Source: Pyropia yezoensis (lineage: Eukaryota > Rhodophyta > Bangiophyceae > Bangiales > Bangiaceae). From it: DNA of 64,000 nt. Below the pieces are notes generated by a model that did no database searches, was not told the origin of the DNA, and saw only the letters and a list, made by a program, of their open reading frames with translations. The translations under genes were made by a program, and so were the position numbers. Location of the stretch: positions 33,396,283 to 33,460,282 of the forward strand of contig CM020619.1 in the NCBI GenBank assembly GCA_009829735.1, read 5' to 3'. Positions within the stretch are counted from its first letter, which is position 1, and the number at the start of each line of letters is the position of its first letter. Positions 43,123 to 53,972 of the stretch are shown piece after piece.

Positions 43123-43486
43123 TGTAGCAATATGGTTGGCCGTATTGTAACCCTAATATTAGGGGGGGCTACTTCTAACCCTTAACTTCCAATTTGATAG
43201 TTCGTACTGGTCACGGTGTCTATAACTTACGTATGACCAGAGGGACTTGCATCTTGGGGTGGAGGGTAGTTAGTAGTGTCTCCGAGGGTTTATAACGTGG
43301 GGGCCGGCGGCGAATCCACCGCCGGCCAAGGTAGAACAACAAACCCCTCCCATTTGGGCTCCCATCTTGGTCCCGTGGCTTGCGCTCCAAGGACAGCAAC
43401 CTTGGCCTCCCGGTGACGTTGGTGCCGATCCCCCTTGGTGAGTGTTCCCTGAGAGTGGACGTGCGACGGATCCCTATTGTGCTACA
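43123..43486 (+). repeat. 5' LTR of family 1 copy 4
   Basis: 364-bp LTR. It differs from the 3' LTR of the same copy at about 11 bases and one indel, all within the first 110 bases. The rest, about 255 bases, looks identical. TATAAC starts at 43291, and the opposite strand reads TATAAA. Confidence 0.95.
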
Positions 43487-43487
43487 T

Positions 43488-43505
43488 TGGTGGAGCAGCA
43501 GGGGA
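43488..43505 (+). other. Primer-binding site of copy 4
   Basis: TGGTGGAGCAGCAGGGGA, starting two bases after the LTR end. It is complementary to a tRNA 3' end finishing in CCA. I cannot name the tRNA. The rest of the leader runs to 43705 without an ORF. Confidence 0.85.
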
Positions 43506-43705
43506 CGGGATTCCGTCACCCTTGTGGTGACGCCGTCTTCGGCCCTGGCACACGGATAGGGATCCGGTCCTTTTTTTGTACTCGTGGTGTTGCGACCTGA
43601 TCGATTGTGTTGAGTTTTTACCTTTGACTGTGATCCACTGTTACTCTCCCCAATCTACCCCCTCGCTCTCTTATTCGTGGTGATTGTTACGTCGGTCGAC
43701 TGACT

Positions 43706-45895
43706 GTGACGATGTCTACCCAAGAGACGGGGAACGTTCAAGATGACAGATCGGCGTCGACGCCGACCCCGGAGGTGACTACGGGAACTGGGATCGGGAA
43801 CCCGATCGACAACATTGAGACGCCAATGCTTTCCGGTGCCGGATCGACGTTTGGCACGGCTCGGACGGCAGGAGGCGGGGGCCCGCCTCAACTGTCGTCG
43901 ACCGACCTCACTCCGCCGCCTCCTTCACCAGGGGATTCCCTGATAGCATCATTGGCCCGCATCGAGGCCCGGTTTTCCGGACTCGACGCCCGTCAAGAGC
44001 GGACGGAGGACGCGATGGCAGTGTTGATGTCAACACGCCACACGACGGGACCCCGTCGTGTTCCTCCCACACCAGTACGGTTCGAACCGGCCGGACTACT
44101 TTCGGAGTCCACCGGGGTCAACCCCGGTGTTGCTACTCCTGGACAACCCCCGGACACAATGGGGTATGGATCCGACTCGTCGGCTGAGTTGGAACGTAGC
44201 CACACGGAGCGATACGCTCGGAGCACCCGAAGCGGACTCCGCGGACACGACCCGGCGGATACTTACGCCGGTGGAGAGTCGGTTATTGGGGGAGGGGGTA
44301 CCCTCTCACAGTACCCCCACGACGAAGGAGGCCAGGCAACTCGGGTTCCCGAGGTGCCGACGCCTGAGGTACCATCTTCAGTGGTGGAAGCTATGACCGC
44401 GCAGGCAGCTGCGAGCCTACTGAAGCGGATGGAGTCCGATGAGTTTGCTCATCAACTGGCTAAGCGACTGGATATCCAGGACGCTGACACGGAGATCGTC
44501 AACGAAGTCTTCAGGTCGGTACTGACTCCCGAACGTTATCGTTTGGAAGACCGATCTACCACCGTATCGGAATCGATGCGTAATACGTCGCACCGAGCGA
44601 TCCGCTCTATGCAGACCCTTATGAAGGGAGTCCCTATGTTCGGGGGCCCCAACGGACGTCCGTTGGCAGTCATCGGCTTCTTGACTAGCTTCAAGGCAGC
44701 CGCAGACAAGGTGCTCGTCAACGAGGGGCTGGCCCTGGAGATCCTCCCTTTCTTTGTTGATGAACGGGTGCGAGGCATTCTTCGCCAGGCATCCCCGATG
44801 CCGGGAATGAGGGTCGCGGCCACCCTCATGGATTACCGTGGGATCCTCAAGGAGCTGCTGAGCAGTTACCTCAGTGAGGACAAGTGCGAAGACCACTACC
44901 GGGCCCTGCGCACTGCCACCGCCCAGAGCTGGGAGGATGAGGAGATGTTTGGCCGCCGGATCCAAGAGCTCGACTACGAGCTGGGGAAGCTCCTCGGAGA
45001 AGGGGAGCTACGGGCCATCCTGTTCGCAGGAGTACCCAACTACGTGCGGATATCCGCACGGGGCGCCAACACGGCACGGACCAACTTCAGTCGACTGATG
45101 CATATGTGCAAGTCCCTAGGGGACGCCTACCGGGTTCTACACCCGGAGTGTGCCTTGGCCCCGAAGCTTAAGGGTGAGGGAGGCAATCCCAGTCTTACCC
45201 CGGTACCGAGGCCAGAGAAGGTGGAACGTAAGGCCGCACCAGTACTGGTGGCGACCGAACATACCCCTATTGGTGAGGATGAACCTCTAGTTGACCAACA
45301 GGGCCACCTGTTGCTACCGGCGACGCCGGTGATTGATTAGCACGGTACGGTAGCGTACATCGCCCCGGCTGGGACCCAGTTCCAGGTCAACGAGGGAGCG
45401 GGACGGCGCGTCCCGTATGTGCGGACTACGGGGTATGCCCCGGTTACGGGTAACCCCCACCAGCCCCTGCCTACATGGGCAGTACGTACGGAGGCACCTC
45501 CGCAGATTGCGGGCCGACCCAACCGGTTGGGGGAGTCCATGTTCCGGTTGACCCAAGGACCCAAGGCCTACCAGGGAGCAGGCACTCGAGCACCCGAGGG
45601 TGGCAACCGCAGCTACGGGGCTACCCCGATGCGAACTCAAGGGGGGACCGGCACGTCCGGATGTATGTTGTGTGGGGATCCCCAGCACTGGGTGTCTTCC
45701 TGCCCACTCATCCCCGAGGAGTCTCGGCGGGCAGCGGCGCACCGCAAGGCATCCACCGGGGGGTATCCCGCCAGAGCACCCGGACCCGCACCGGGTAGGC
45801 AGCCAGCTCCAGGTGGAGTACTGGCCGTCGAGGAGGCACCGCCTCAGCCGGATGTCCCGGCGGACAGCACCCTACCAAGGGCGGGAAACGAGTAA
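43706..45895 (+). pseudogene. gag: gag of family 1 copy 4 (single in-frame TAG)
   Basis: 730-codon frame with no indel. The first 544 codons hold the Ser/Thr/Pro-rich N-terminus and the capsid-like region, then TAG at 45338-45340. The same frame continues to 45895 with the CCHC knuckle CMLCGDPQHWVSSC (about codons 653-666) and the Pro-rich tail. Copy 3 has the identical stop, where copies 1 and 2 have GAA. Readthrough would restore the whole protein. Without it, a capsid fragment lacking the RNA-binding knuckle would be made. Confidence 0.92.
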
Positions 45896-45903
45896 GAGGA
45901 AGG

Positions 45904-48900
45904 ATGACCGGGGGGCGCTGGGGTAACCCAAGCAAGCCACCCCGGAGTACCGCGGGGAAAGCCCCACGGAGAGCGCGGTTGAGCCGACGCCGCATCAACC
46001 CCCGGGTACACCTTCCAGCCCCGACGACACGGCGTCAGGGGATTGATGACCAACCTCCAAGGTTGGGAGGAGAGGACGGGAAGCCCCGTCACATGGAACC
46101 AGACAAGGGCCCTGTTCAGGATGCCCGAGCTACACCGGATATCGGTGTAGGCCACGTGCTGTTTACCTTGGAGAACTTCAAGGTATCAGCCACACTGGGG
46201 GTTCACCCCCAGTCGACACGATCGTACTACCCTGTACGGGATACAGGGGCTGGACCCAACCTTATCCGAAAGGATACCCTCCCGGACAAGTGGCTTCCGC
46301 AAGTCAGAGTGACTCGGGGACCCACCATCAAGGACGCGAATGGTCGCCTCATTCGTACGACCGCAGCGATGTCGCTGCGGGTTACCATCGGGGAACTCAC
46401 CACGGAAGTCGACTTCCTGGTGTGTGAGACCCTATCGGTGCCCTGCATACTGGGGTGCACCTTCATCAACGTTCACGTTGATGCCATCCGGCCAGGCCGG
46501 AGGACCGTTGAGCTTCAAGAAGCCGACGGGACGAAGCGAGGACACACGGCTATCGTCAGGGACCTGACGCTACAAGGGAGCCACGTTAACGTGGCTGAGG
46601 TGTACGCAAGTGTCGAGCCGAAGACACTTCGGTTGGCCAAGCGAACTCGCTTTGAGCCGTTGTCGGAGACAGTCCTCCCGGTTAACTGTGACCTCGCAGG
46701 CATCCGCAGAGTCAAGTCCAACTTGCGGACGTACAAGCGCCATGGGTTGACCATGGCCAACGGTCTCATAGACCTCCCATCAGGAGGGTCGTCCCTCCTA
46801 GTGATGGCGAACTATCGCCGTAAGGCAGTCACCCTCCCGAAGGGAACTATCCTCGGGATTGCCGAGCTCTACGAAGGAGATACCCTTACTCCCGACAAGG
46901 AAGGTCAAGTGGACCCACTTGAGGTGCTGACGGTCGCCGAGACCACCAAGCGACAGCAACCCGATGACGGGAAGCCTAGTCGACCATCATTACCGGCGTA
47001 TATTCCGCCGAAGGACCAAGAAGCATTGAAGGCACTGGCCGAGGCTGACCTCGACCACCTTCCCCCTTCCGTAGCCGAAGGGGTACGACGGATGTTAAGA
47101 AAGCATGACGTCATGTGGACAGGCGGAGCCCTGGGTACCATTGGGGCAACCCAACATCGTATTGACCTGGTACCAGGCGCACGCCCCGCCCGGTCACAAC
47201 CGCACCGAGCGGGACCTATGCAACGAGAGATCGTTGATGGAGAAGTGAAGAGGATGAGTGAAGCTAAGGTGATCCGACCTTCGATGTCGGAATGGGGTGC
47301 CCCAGTCGTTATTTTGCCGAAGAAGGATCAAACCCCTCGGTTTTGCATCGATTATCGACGCCTCAACTTGGTTACCAAGAAAGACTCATACCCTTTACCA
47401 AGGATGGATGAATGCATCGACTCCCTGGGGGAGGCTACGGTGTTTACCACCATCGACTGCAATGCCGGATACTGGCAGATCCCGGTGGCGGACGAGGATA
47501 TCCCCCTGACGGCATTCGTCTGTCACAGTGGAGTGTACGAGTTCCTAAGGATGCCCTTCGGATTGTCCAACGCCCCCGCTACATTCCAGCGGGCTATCGA
47601 CATTATACTGTCGGGGGTGAAGTGGCGTAACTGCCTAGTGTACCTCAATGACGTCATCGTCTTCTCGCGTAACATGGATGACCATGTGCAACATGTTGAC
47701 GAGGTACTCACCCTCTTGAGGAACGCCGGGGTAACCCTGCGTCTGAAGAAGTGCGCCTTCTTCCAACAGACGGTCGAGTATCTGGGCCACCAGATAACCC
47801 CTGGTAAACTAGGGGTACTCGAAGCCAATACCCGGGCACTCCGGGATGCCCGGTTCCCTAACACCCAGACGCAGCTCAAGAGCTTCCTGGGAATGTGCAA
47901 TGTATACCGACGGTTCGTCAAGGACTTCGCTCGGATAGCTAAACCGTTAACGGTTCTTACGAGCAGTACCCTGCCCAAGGTACTCCAACCCCCTTCGCCT
48001 AGCGAAGAGGAGGCATTCGAGTCGCTGAAGCGAGCCCTACTATCCCCACCCGTCCTTGCGTTACCGCACCGACGGGGTACCTTCGTCATCGATGTCGATG
48101 CGTGCGACACCCAAGTGGGATGCACCCTGCTACAGCGGGAGACGTTGATCGGTACCGATAACGTTATCCCGGACCTACGTCCGGTAGGATACTTCAGCCG
48201 GACACTCAACCCGGCTGAGCGTAACTATAGTGCCACCGAGCGTGAGTGCCTCGGAGTTATATGGGCAGTGCAACTGCTCCGTCCATACCTGGAGGGCTCC
48301 AGGTTCATCGTGAGGTCCGACCACGAACCCCTACGATGGCTCCTCAACCTTGGTGACAAGGATTCCGATAGCCATGGGAGGCTAGCCCGATGGAGGCTAA
48401 AGATGGCCGAATACCGTACCGTGTATAAGGCTGGGTCAACCCACCATCTCGGAGACGCATTGTCTCGACTCGACACCCCGAGCGGGGATACCCGCCCGGT
48501 GGACGAGGACATCCCGGTGGTACCGGTCTGCATGGTGGGTAACGCTACCCAAGGTATGGTTGACCATACCATGGCACACCGAGCATGCCCATTGACCCTC
48601 GCGGACTTCCGCGAGGCACAAGCCAATGACGACGACTGTAGACGCCATCGCGCTAACCTCCTGGTCGGCACGGCCGGCATCTTCTCGGAGAATGACGACG
48701 GACTCATATACCGGCGGGCACCCGCCGATGGACGACATCAAGTCGTGGTTCCCGTGTCCTTACGGCAAGCCGTCATGGAACGAGAACACGAGAACCCTAC
48801 AGCCGGACACCCGGGGGGTTCACGTATGTTCGCAGCAATGCGAAGGTTCTTCTACTGGACAGCAATGGCCGTTGACGTGGTCGACCACGTAAGGGGATGC

Positions 48901-50064
48901 CACCCCTGTGCGCGTTACCGCATGAGTCTACATAGGCAGGCGTCTGCCATGAGGCTATTCCCACCCGATGGGCCCAACGAGCAAGTCGCTATCGACATAC
49001 TCGGGCCACTTCCGGTAACGGAAGAAGGAAACAGGTACATCCTGGTCATGTCTGACCGCTTCACTAAGCTGTCACGAGCGGCAGCCATCCCGAATGATAT
49101 GGCATACACCATCATGAACGCAGTGGTTGACCACTGGATCAGTGCATACGGAGTCATGAAGCAACTCCTCTCCGACAACGGAGCAAACCTTACGTCGGCA
49201 TTCTGCACTAAGGTCCTGGGCATGTTCGGTATCTAACCACGTCGGGCATCCGACTACCACCCGCAAACCAACGGGCAGGTGGAGCGGTTCAACCGCACCA
49301 TCGTCAAGATGCTACAGTGCTACGTGGCCGAGCACACGAACACTTGGGACAGGCTTCTGTCCGTACTCACCCTGGCATACAATGCCAGGCCACATCGGAG
49401 CACAAACATCGCTCCGCTGGAGTGGGCCATGCCACTAGGCGTCGGTAACCTGACGCTGCCACCAGGCAGGTGCACTCGGTATGATACACGGAAAGGCCGA
49501 CCGGCCGAACGTATCCACCTAGCTTGGTTGGCCAAGCTATCGTGGATGATTCCTAAGCTCAAGGGTGCCCTTGACAGAACACAACTTCGATATAAGAAGA
49601 ACTTCGACGCCCGGTTACGGGTGCGCAACGCAACCCTGATGACAGGTGACTGGGTCTACATCAGACACCAAAAGTTCCGGGGGAACAAGCTCATGCAACC
49701 GGTCACGGGACCGTACCAGATTCTTCACAGAGATGACCACTCTGTTATCTTACACTCCGATACGGAGATCCAACGCATCAGTGTGAATGATGTCACACCT
49801 GCTCCGACGCCGGAACAGCCTCAGCCGGTACCGGCTGGGTTGCTACATGAAGCTCTTACAACCCACCGGTCAGATGACCCGGTGGGACCGGATGGGATTC
49901 CATACCAAGTAGAGAGCGTGGTCGGACACACCGACCCGAACCTACCAGGACCCTGGTACGTGAAGGTTATGTGAGTCGGATACGACTCACCCACCTGGGA
50001 ACAGGCGGCGAATATACCCCGCCAACTCCTCATGCCTTACATGAGGCGACGACGCCTACTGTAA
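45904..50064 (+). pseudogene. pol: pol polyprotein of family 1 copy 4 (YLND, two nonsense codons)
   Basis: Same frame and layout as the other family 1 pols, two codons shorter (no H and D after KMAE). Protease DTGA is intact. The reverse transcriptase motif reads YLND, which replaces the first catalytic Asp of the YXDD box and should abolish polymerisation. RNase H and integrase are recognisable. GAA-to-TAA after GMFGI at 49234-49236 truncates integrase before its Glu. The remainder is open to a TGA at 49972-49974 in the chromodomain, at the same Trp codon as in copy 2. The full frame ends with TAA at 50062-50064. Confidence 0.92.
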
Positions 50065-50542
50065 CAACCCAACCGACACCGACTTCGGCTGTTGGGGGGT
50101 GAGGCTTATACCTACTAAGTAGGGTGTGACATGGTTACGGCAGACTTAGGTTTCTAAGTCAAATCAGACTTAGGTTTCTAAGTCGAACCAAGCTTAGGCA
50201 ACTAAGTAGAGTCAAGGTTAGGTAACTAAGTGAAACCTGAACCTTAATAAGTTAACTTAAAGGTAAAGGCTAACTTCGATAATATCGAAGTAACTAGGGG
50301 GCTTACACGGGAGGATGACCTCCCCTAGCCAAGACACAAAGTGAGGGAGGATGACCTCCCCAAGCATGAACCAACCGGAAGAAGTTGGGCGGGAGGCAAG
50401 GCACCACTGAGCCAGAAGGGGTACTCCCCAGGGCAGCAAACAGAGGCAAGCAATGCCCCCAAAGGAGATGAGTTTATACTCACTACTACCCGGCGACCAT
50501 AAGGGTCACCGGGGCCCTCTCCCGCACTAACAATAGCGCTCC
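50065..50542. other. Hairpin-rich spacer between convergent pol and aORF (copy 4)
   Basis: Same series as in copies 1 to 3, inverted: two ACTTAG..CTAAGT hairpins near 50142-50186, a TTCGAT-AAT-ATCGAA palindrome near 50274-50290, and two GGGAGG-ATGA-CCTCCC repeats near 50308-50362. No gene is seen. Confidence 0.72.
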
Positions 50543-52912
50543 TCAGTGGGTAGACCCACTGCCCGAGGGAGGCCACTCACGCGTAAGCGCGTACACCTCC
50601 GTGCTCCACCGGTCGGCAATCTCACGACGGTCGACCACCCGAGTTACCTCGGTGCATAGCTGGACGAGGGTGCTGCGGCCAGCCTCCACGTCCTCCAGAG
50701 CTTTCTGGAGGCGGTCCAGCACGCCACCGAAGCAACGCGCTGACCCAACTAGCGCAGCACCTGGGGGGATATCCCCCCAGCTAACAGAGAGACCCTCCCG
50801 CATTGCGCGGGCAACAAGGGCGTCAACGCCCTCATACCAGAGACGGGGACCCCCGTCTTGTATGACAGGGGCGGGAGCGGACACTGGCGCAGCCAGAGGA
50901 GCCAGAGGAGCCGACACGGCTACCACCGGAGCCGGTGGCACCTGATACGAGGCTCGGTAGGACCCTACCGAAGGGGCTCCACCGTAACCCCGGCGGGGCT
51001 CCGCCCGACGACCGGACACCTCACGCTCCCCACCCGCAGAGCCCCACTCTCGGGGACGACGGCCAACCGCCGCCGGTATCGGGTTACCGAACCACGGGGC
51101 AAGGACCTGAAGAGGGTCATGGATAACCATGGGAATACCCAGGTCAGGAACGGCCTCGGTGGACGCCCACCCATGGCAACTAGGCTCACCCGGCTGAGTA
51201 CGCCGGATACGCAACGAGTGACGAGGCAAGGGGGTAGCCCCAGCCTGCGGGTCCCGGTACGGGGGAAGGGCCAACACCCCAGCCCAGTTCACGGCATCGT
51301 GAACAGCCAGTAGGGCCTCGAACTCCCGGGCCAACCCGGTCTTGGCAGCTATCAGGTCCACGCCCAACTGCGCGATGTGCTGACGGACACCCGTCGGAAG
51401 ATGAAACAGGCGCCCCTGCCGGCGGGCGGACAGCAAGAAGGAGGAAGCCTGCCCGAGGGTAACCTCAAGGGTGAAGGTACCCTGCAACGGGTGGACCGGC
51501 CGGGAGGCCAACACACTCCCGAAGTATCGGAGACAGGAGCCGGTGTCAAACCGGAAAGCAGGGGCGGGTTCCCACCCCTCCTGCCATAGCGGCGGGCGCA
51601 TGGGAGTGTATACCGGCGCACGACCGTTGCCGGTCTGCAACGCACACGTTATATCCGTGCGAAACGCATCCGCCATGACACCATGGTTACGTCGCCAGCT
51701 CGACGCCGACTTCAACCCCGCCATAGGCGGGTAGGGAGCCGTCAACGACAGATACGTGGATACCCCCGGGTAGTAATCAAAGTCGGGATACCGACCGGTA
51801 CTGCCCACCGTCTCCCCAAATGCAACCGGCTCCGCCGCCGCCGCAATCCCCCGAGCACTAGCCGGGTAGTCAATCTCCCGCGGCAACGCGGGAGCAATCA
51901 GGTCGCATACCCCGAAGGCGGGGTCGAGGTAGACCTCACCCCGTCCCACCCGAGTGCGCCAGAGCTGCGCATGCCGGTCGTCCGGCTGACTCAGGATCCA
52001 ATGGTGTTCCACTCGGACCGCGTTCGGCTGGTTGACCAGCCGCACCAACTCCCGCTCCCAACTCGGGTCCACCTTGACGCGCCGGGAGGACTCTCCACGG
52101 GGATGTGGCAGGTGGAAGTCCACCCGCATCCGCCCATCGGATTCCATTGACTCTTGTACAGTCAGGCCTCGAACCCGAGCCACCAAGTCGGACATCGACA
52201 TGGCGGGTTGACCCGCCGCCACGGCGACGCCGCCACCCAACGGGGCAACCCGGGCAGGACCAGGAAGAATAGGGGGCGCCGGGGGATGCCCCACCGGCAG
52301 AGGGGCCGGCACCGGAGTCGCACGGGGCCGACCAGGAAGAAGAAGGGCGGGCGCCCGCCCGGAGTAACTACCGGAGTCCACTGCCATCGGTGTAGACCCA
52401 CCTTGACCGCCAGACGCCCGCGTCACCGCGGGCAGAGCAACGCCGCCACCCGTGCCCGACGGGGGCACCTCGGGGGCAGCAGGGGTAGACCCGCCACCCG
52501 CAGCCGCGGATGAACCACCCGGGCGGGCACCCGCGCCGTCTTGACCCGCCGTCCCGGTCGGGGTGCCACCATAACCGCCCGACACGCCGGCGACGCCGTC
52601 TTGAGGTTGAGCCGCGCCGGCACCGGCGACAGAAGCCATCCGGGCCGCCGGAGGAGTAGGGGTAGACGCAGCAGCTACCCGCGGTTGCCCGCCACCCGAC
52701 GGAGCCGTCGTGCCGCTGCACACGGACGACAAACCGCCCGGAGCACCGTCCGGAGCCACACGAACGGTCACCCGGTCGTCCTCGTCCTCGGACGAGCTCG
52801 CGAGGAAGCACTCGGCGGCGGTGGCGGAGACGGGAACGTCGTCCACCATCACCTCTTTCCCCTCCTCAGGCAGGAGGTCGTCCTCACCCCCGGGTACCTG
52901 GGGGTCCCACAT
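50543..52912 (-). CDS. Antisense ORF (aORF) of family 1 copy 4, intact, 789 aa, unknown function
   Basis: Full-length counterpart of the copy 3 aORF, opposite gag-pol and ending in the hairpin spacer. The frame is open upstream to 53014, but the ATG at 52912 is chosen because it aligns with the starts of copies 2 and 3. It has the acidic N-terminus, Gly/Ala/Pro-rich linker, core motifs (SDLVARVRGLTVQES, YLSLTAPYPPM, LRYFGSVLA, RLFHLP), second Pro/Ala-rich linker and C-terminal helical block. Two intact copies of equal length, beside damaged gag and pol genes in the same elements, suggest the frame was maintained during recent amplification. Function is unknown. Confidence 0.85.
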   Translation of the reverse strand: MWDPQVPGGEDDLLPEEGKEVMVDDVPVSATAAECFLASSSEDEDDRVTVRVAPDGAPGGLSSVCSGTTAPSGGGQPRVAAASTPTPPAARMASVAGAGAAQPQDGVAGVSGGYGGTPTGTAGQDGAGARPGGSSAAAGGGSTPAAPEVPPSGTGGGVALPAVTRASGGQGGSTPMAVDSGSYSGRAPALLLPGRPRATPVPAPLPVGHPPAPPILPGPARVAPLGGGVAVAAGQPAMSMSDLVARVRGLTVQESMESDGRMRVDFHLPHPRGESSRRVKVDPSWERELVRLVNQPNAVRVEHHWILSQPDDRHAQLWRTRVGRGEVYLDPAFGVCDLIAPALPREIDYPASARGIAAAAEPVAFGETVGSTGRYPDFDYYPGVSTYLSLTAPYPPMAGLKSASSWRRNHGVMADAFRTDITCALQTGNGRAPVYTPMRPPLWQEGWEPAPAFRFDTGSCLRYFGSVLASRPVHPLQGTFTLEVTLGQASSFLLSARRQGRLFHLPTGVRQHIAQLGVDLIAAKTGLAREFEALLAVHDAVNWAGVLALPPYRDPQAGATPLPRHSLRIRRTQPGEPSCHGWASTEAVPDLGIPMVIHDPLQVLAPWFGNPIPAAVGRRPREWGSAGGEREVSGRRAEPRRGYGGAPSVGSYRASYQVPPAPVVAVSAPLAPLAAPVSAPAPVIQDGGPRLWYEGVDALVARAMREGLSVSWGDIPPGAALVGSARCFGGVLDRLQKALEDVEAGRSTLVQLCTEVTRVVDRREIADRWSTEVYALTREWPPSGSGSTH

Positions 52913-53501
52913 GGTGCAACCGGGGTAGCAGGGGCGCCCCGTGCAGAAAAGCCGAGGCCGGCTCGACCCGATACAGAGAACGCTCGCACGGACGAGCCAG
53001 GGAAGCGCGGACACCCGCGCTTATAACCACACAGCTGGGCACCAGCGATAGGGAAGCGCGGGACGACCCGCGCCAGCCGACCTACGAGGGCGCTCCCGCC
53101 AGGCACATGGGGCGGGGCCACGCCCCCCCCACACGGGGGAATCGAGGGGGGGTCACCCCCAACCGCCCCCACGTAACGCAGGCAGCCCCCGCCCCCCACG
53201 CAATCGTCCACACGAGAGGGGCCCCCCTACCACCAGGCACCTGGTGGCGGATCCGCTTGCACCACCTCTCGGAAAGGGGGGTCGTGAACAGAACCCGCAT
53301 CGGGAATTTAACGGTCCGGAAAACGGATCGTGTGTGAACCACACAAAGGGGGGCACCCCCCTCAGACAACCTCGAAAAGGGGTGTCTGTCGCGACGGGGC
53401 GCAAAGCCCCACCCGACTGGTAAACGGTCACGCGACCCACTTACCTTCGGTAACCCGAATGCAACTCGACCCGAGGACGGGCCGAATCTAAGGGGGGGAT
53501 A
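52913..53501 (-). other. GC-rich leader between aORF and 3' LTR, copy 4
   Basis: About 590 bases, the aORF 5' leader on the minus strand. The polypurine tract TAAGGGGGGGATA at 53489-53501 abuts the 3' LTR. No supportable gene. Confidence 0.65.
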
Positions 53502-53864
53502 TGTAGCCATATGGTTGGCCGTATTGTGACCCTAATGTTAGGGGGGCTACTTCTAATCCTTGGCTTTCAATTTGAGAGTCCGTACTGGTCACGGTATCTA
53601 TAAGTTACGTATGACCAGAGGGACTTGCATCTTGGGGTGGAGGGTAGTTAGTAGTGTCTCCGAGGGTTTATAACGTGGGGGCCGGCGGCGAATCCACCGC
53701 CGGCCAAGGTAGAACAACAAACCCCTCCCATTTGGGCTCCCATCTTGGTCCCGTGGCTTGCGCTCCAAGGACAGCAACCTTGGCCTCCCGGTGACGTTGG
53801 TGCCGATCCCCCTTGGTGAGTGTTCCCTGAGAGTGGACGTGCGACGGATCCCTATTGTGCTACA
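53502..53864 (+). repeat. 3' LTR of family 1 copy 4
   Basis: 363-bp LTR. Its first 110 bases resemble the LTR of copy 1 rather than the 5' LTR of the same element. It is followed by the GCGGA duplication at 53865-53869. Confidence 0.95.
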
Positions 53865-53972
53865 GCGGACTCCGTTAGGTCGCCGCAGTATCCGGCACGG
53901 TTGGTTCGTCCTCCTGGCCCACTTGGCCGAGGCTGCCGTTGTGAGCTTCGGACGACCAGCCCCAACGGTCAT
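53865..53972 (-). pseudogene. pol: pol of family 2, N-terminal piece
   Basis: First codons of family 2 pol, cut from the rest by copy 4. The ATG at 53972-53970 overlaps the gag TGA (53971-53969) as ATGA, a classic arrangement for termination-reinitiation or frameshifting. After the nested element the frame resumes at 43122 toward the protease. Confidence 0.85.

Larger units (their letters stand above)
43123..53864 (+). mobile_element. Family 1 chromovirus, copy 4 (complete, plus strand)
   Basis: Structurally complete element of 10,742 bp with two LTRs and a perfect GCGGA duplication, inserted near the start of family 2 pol. Gag has one in-frame TAG. Pol has two nonsense codons and a YLND in place of YLDD. 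The antisense ORF is intact. It is the best single reference copy for the element layout, although it is not autonomous. Confidence 0.97.
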
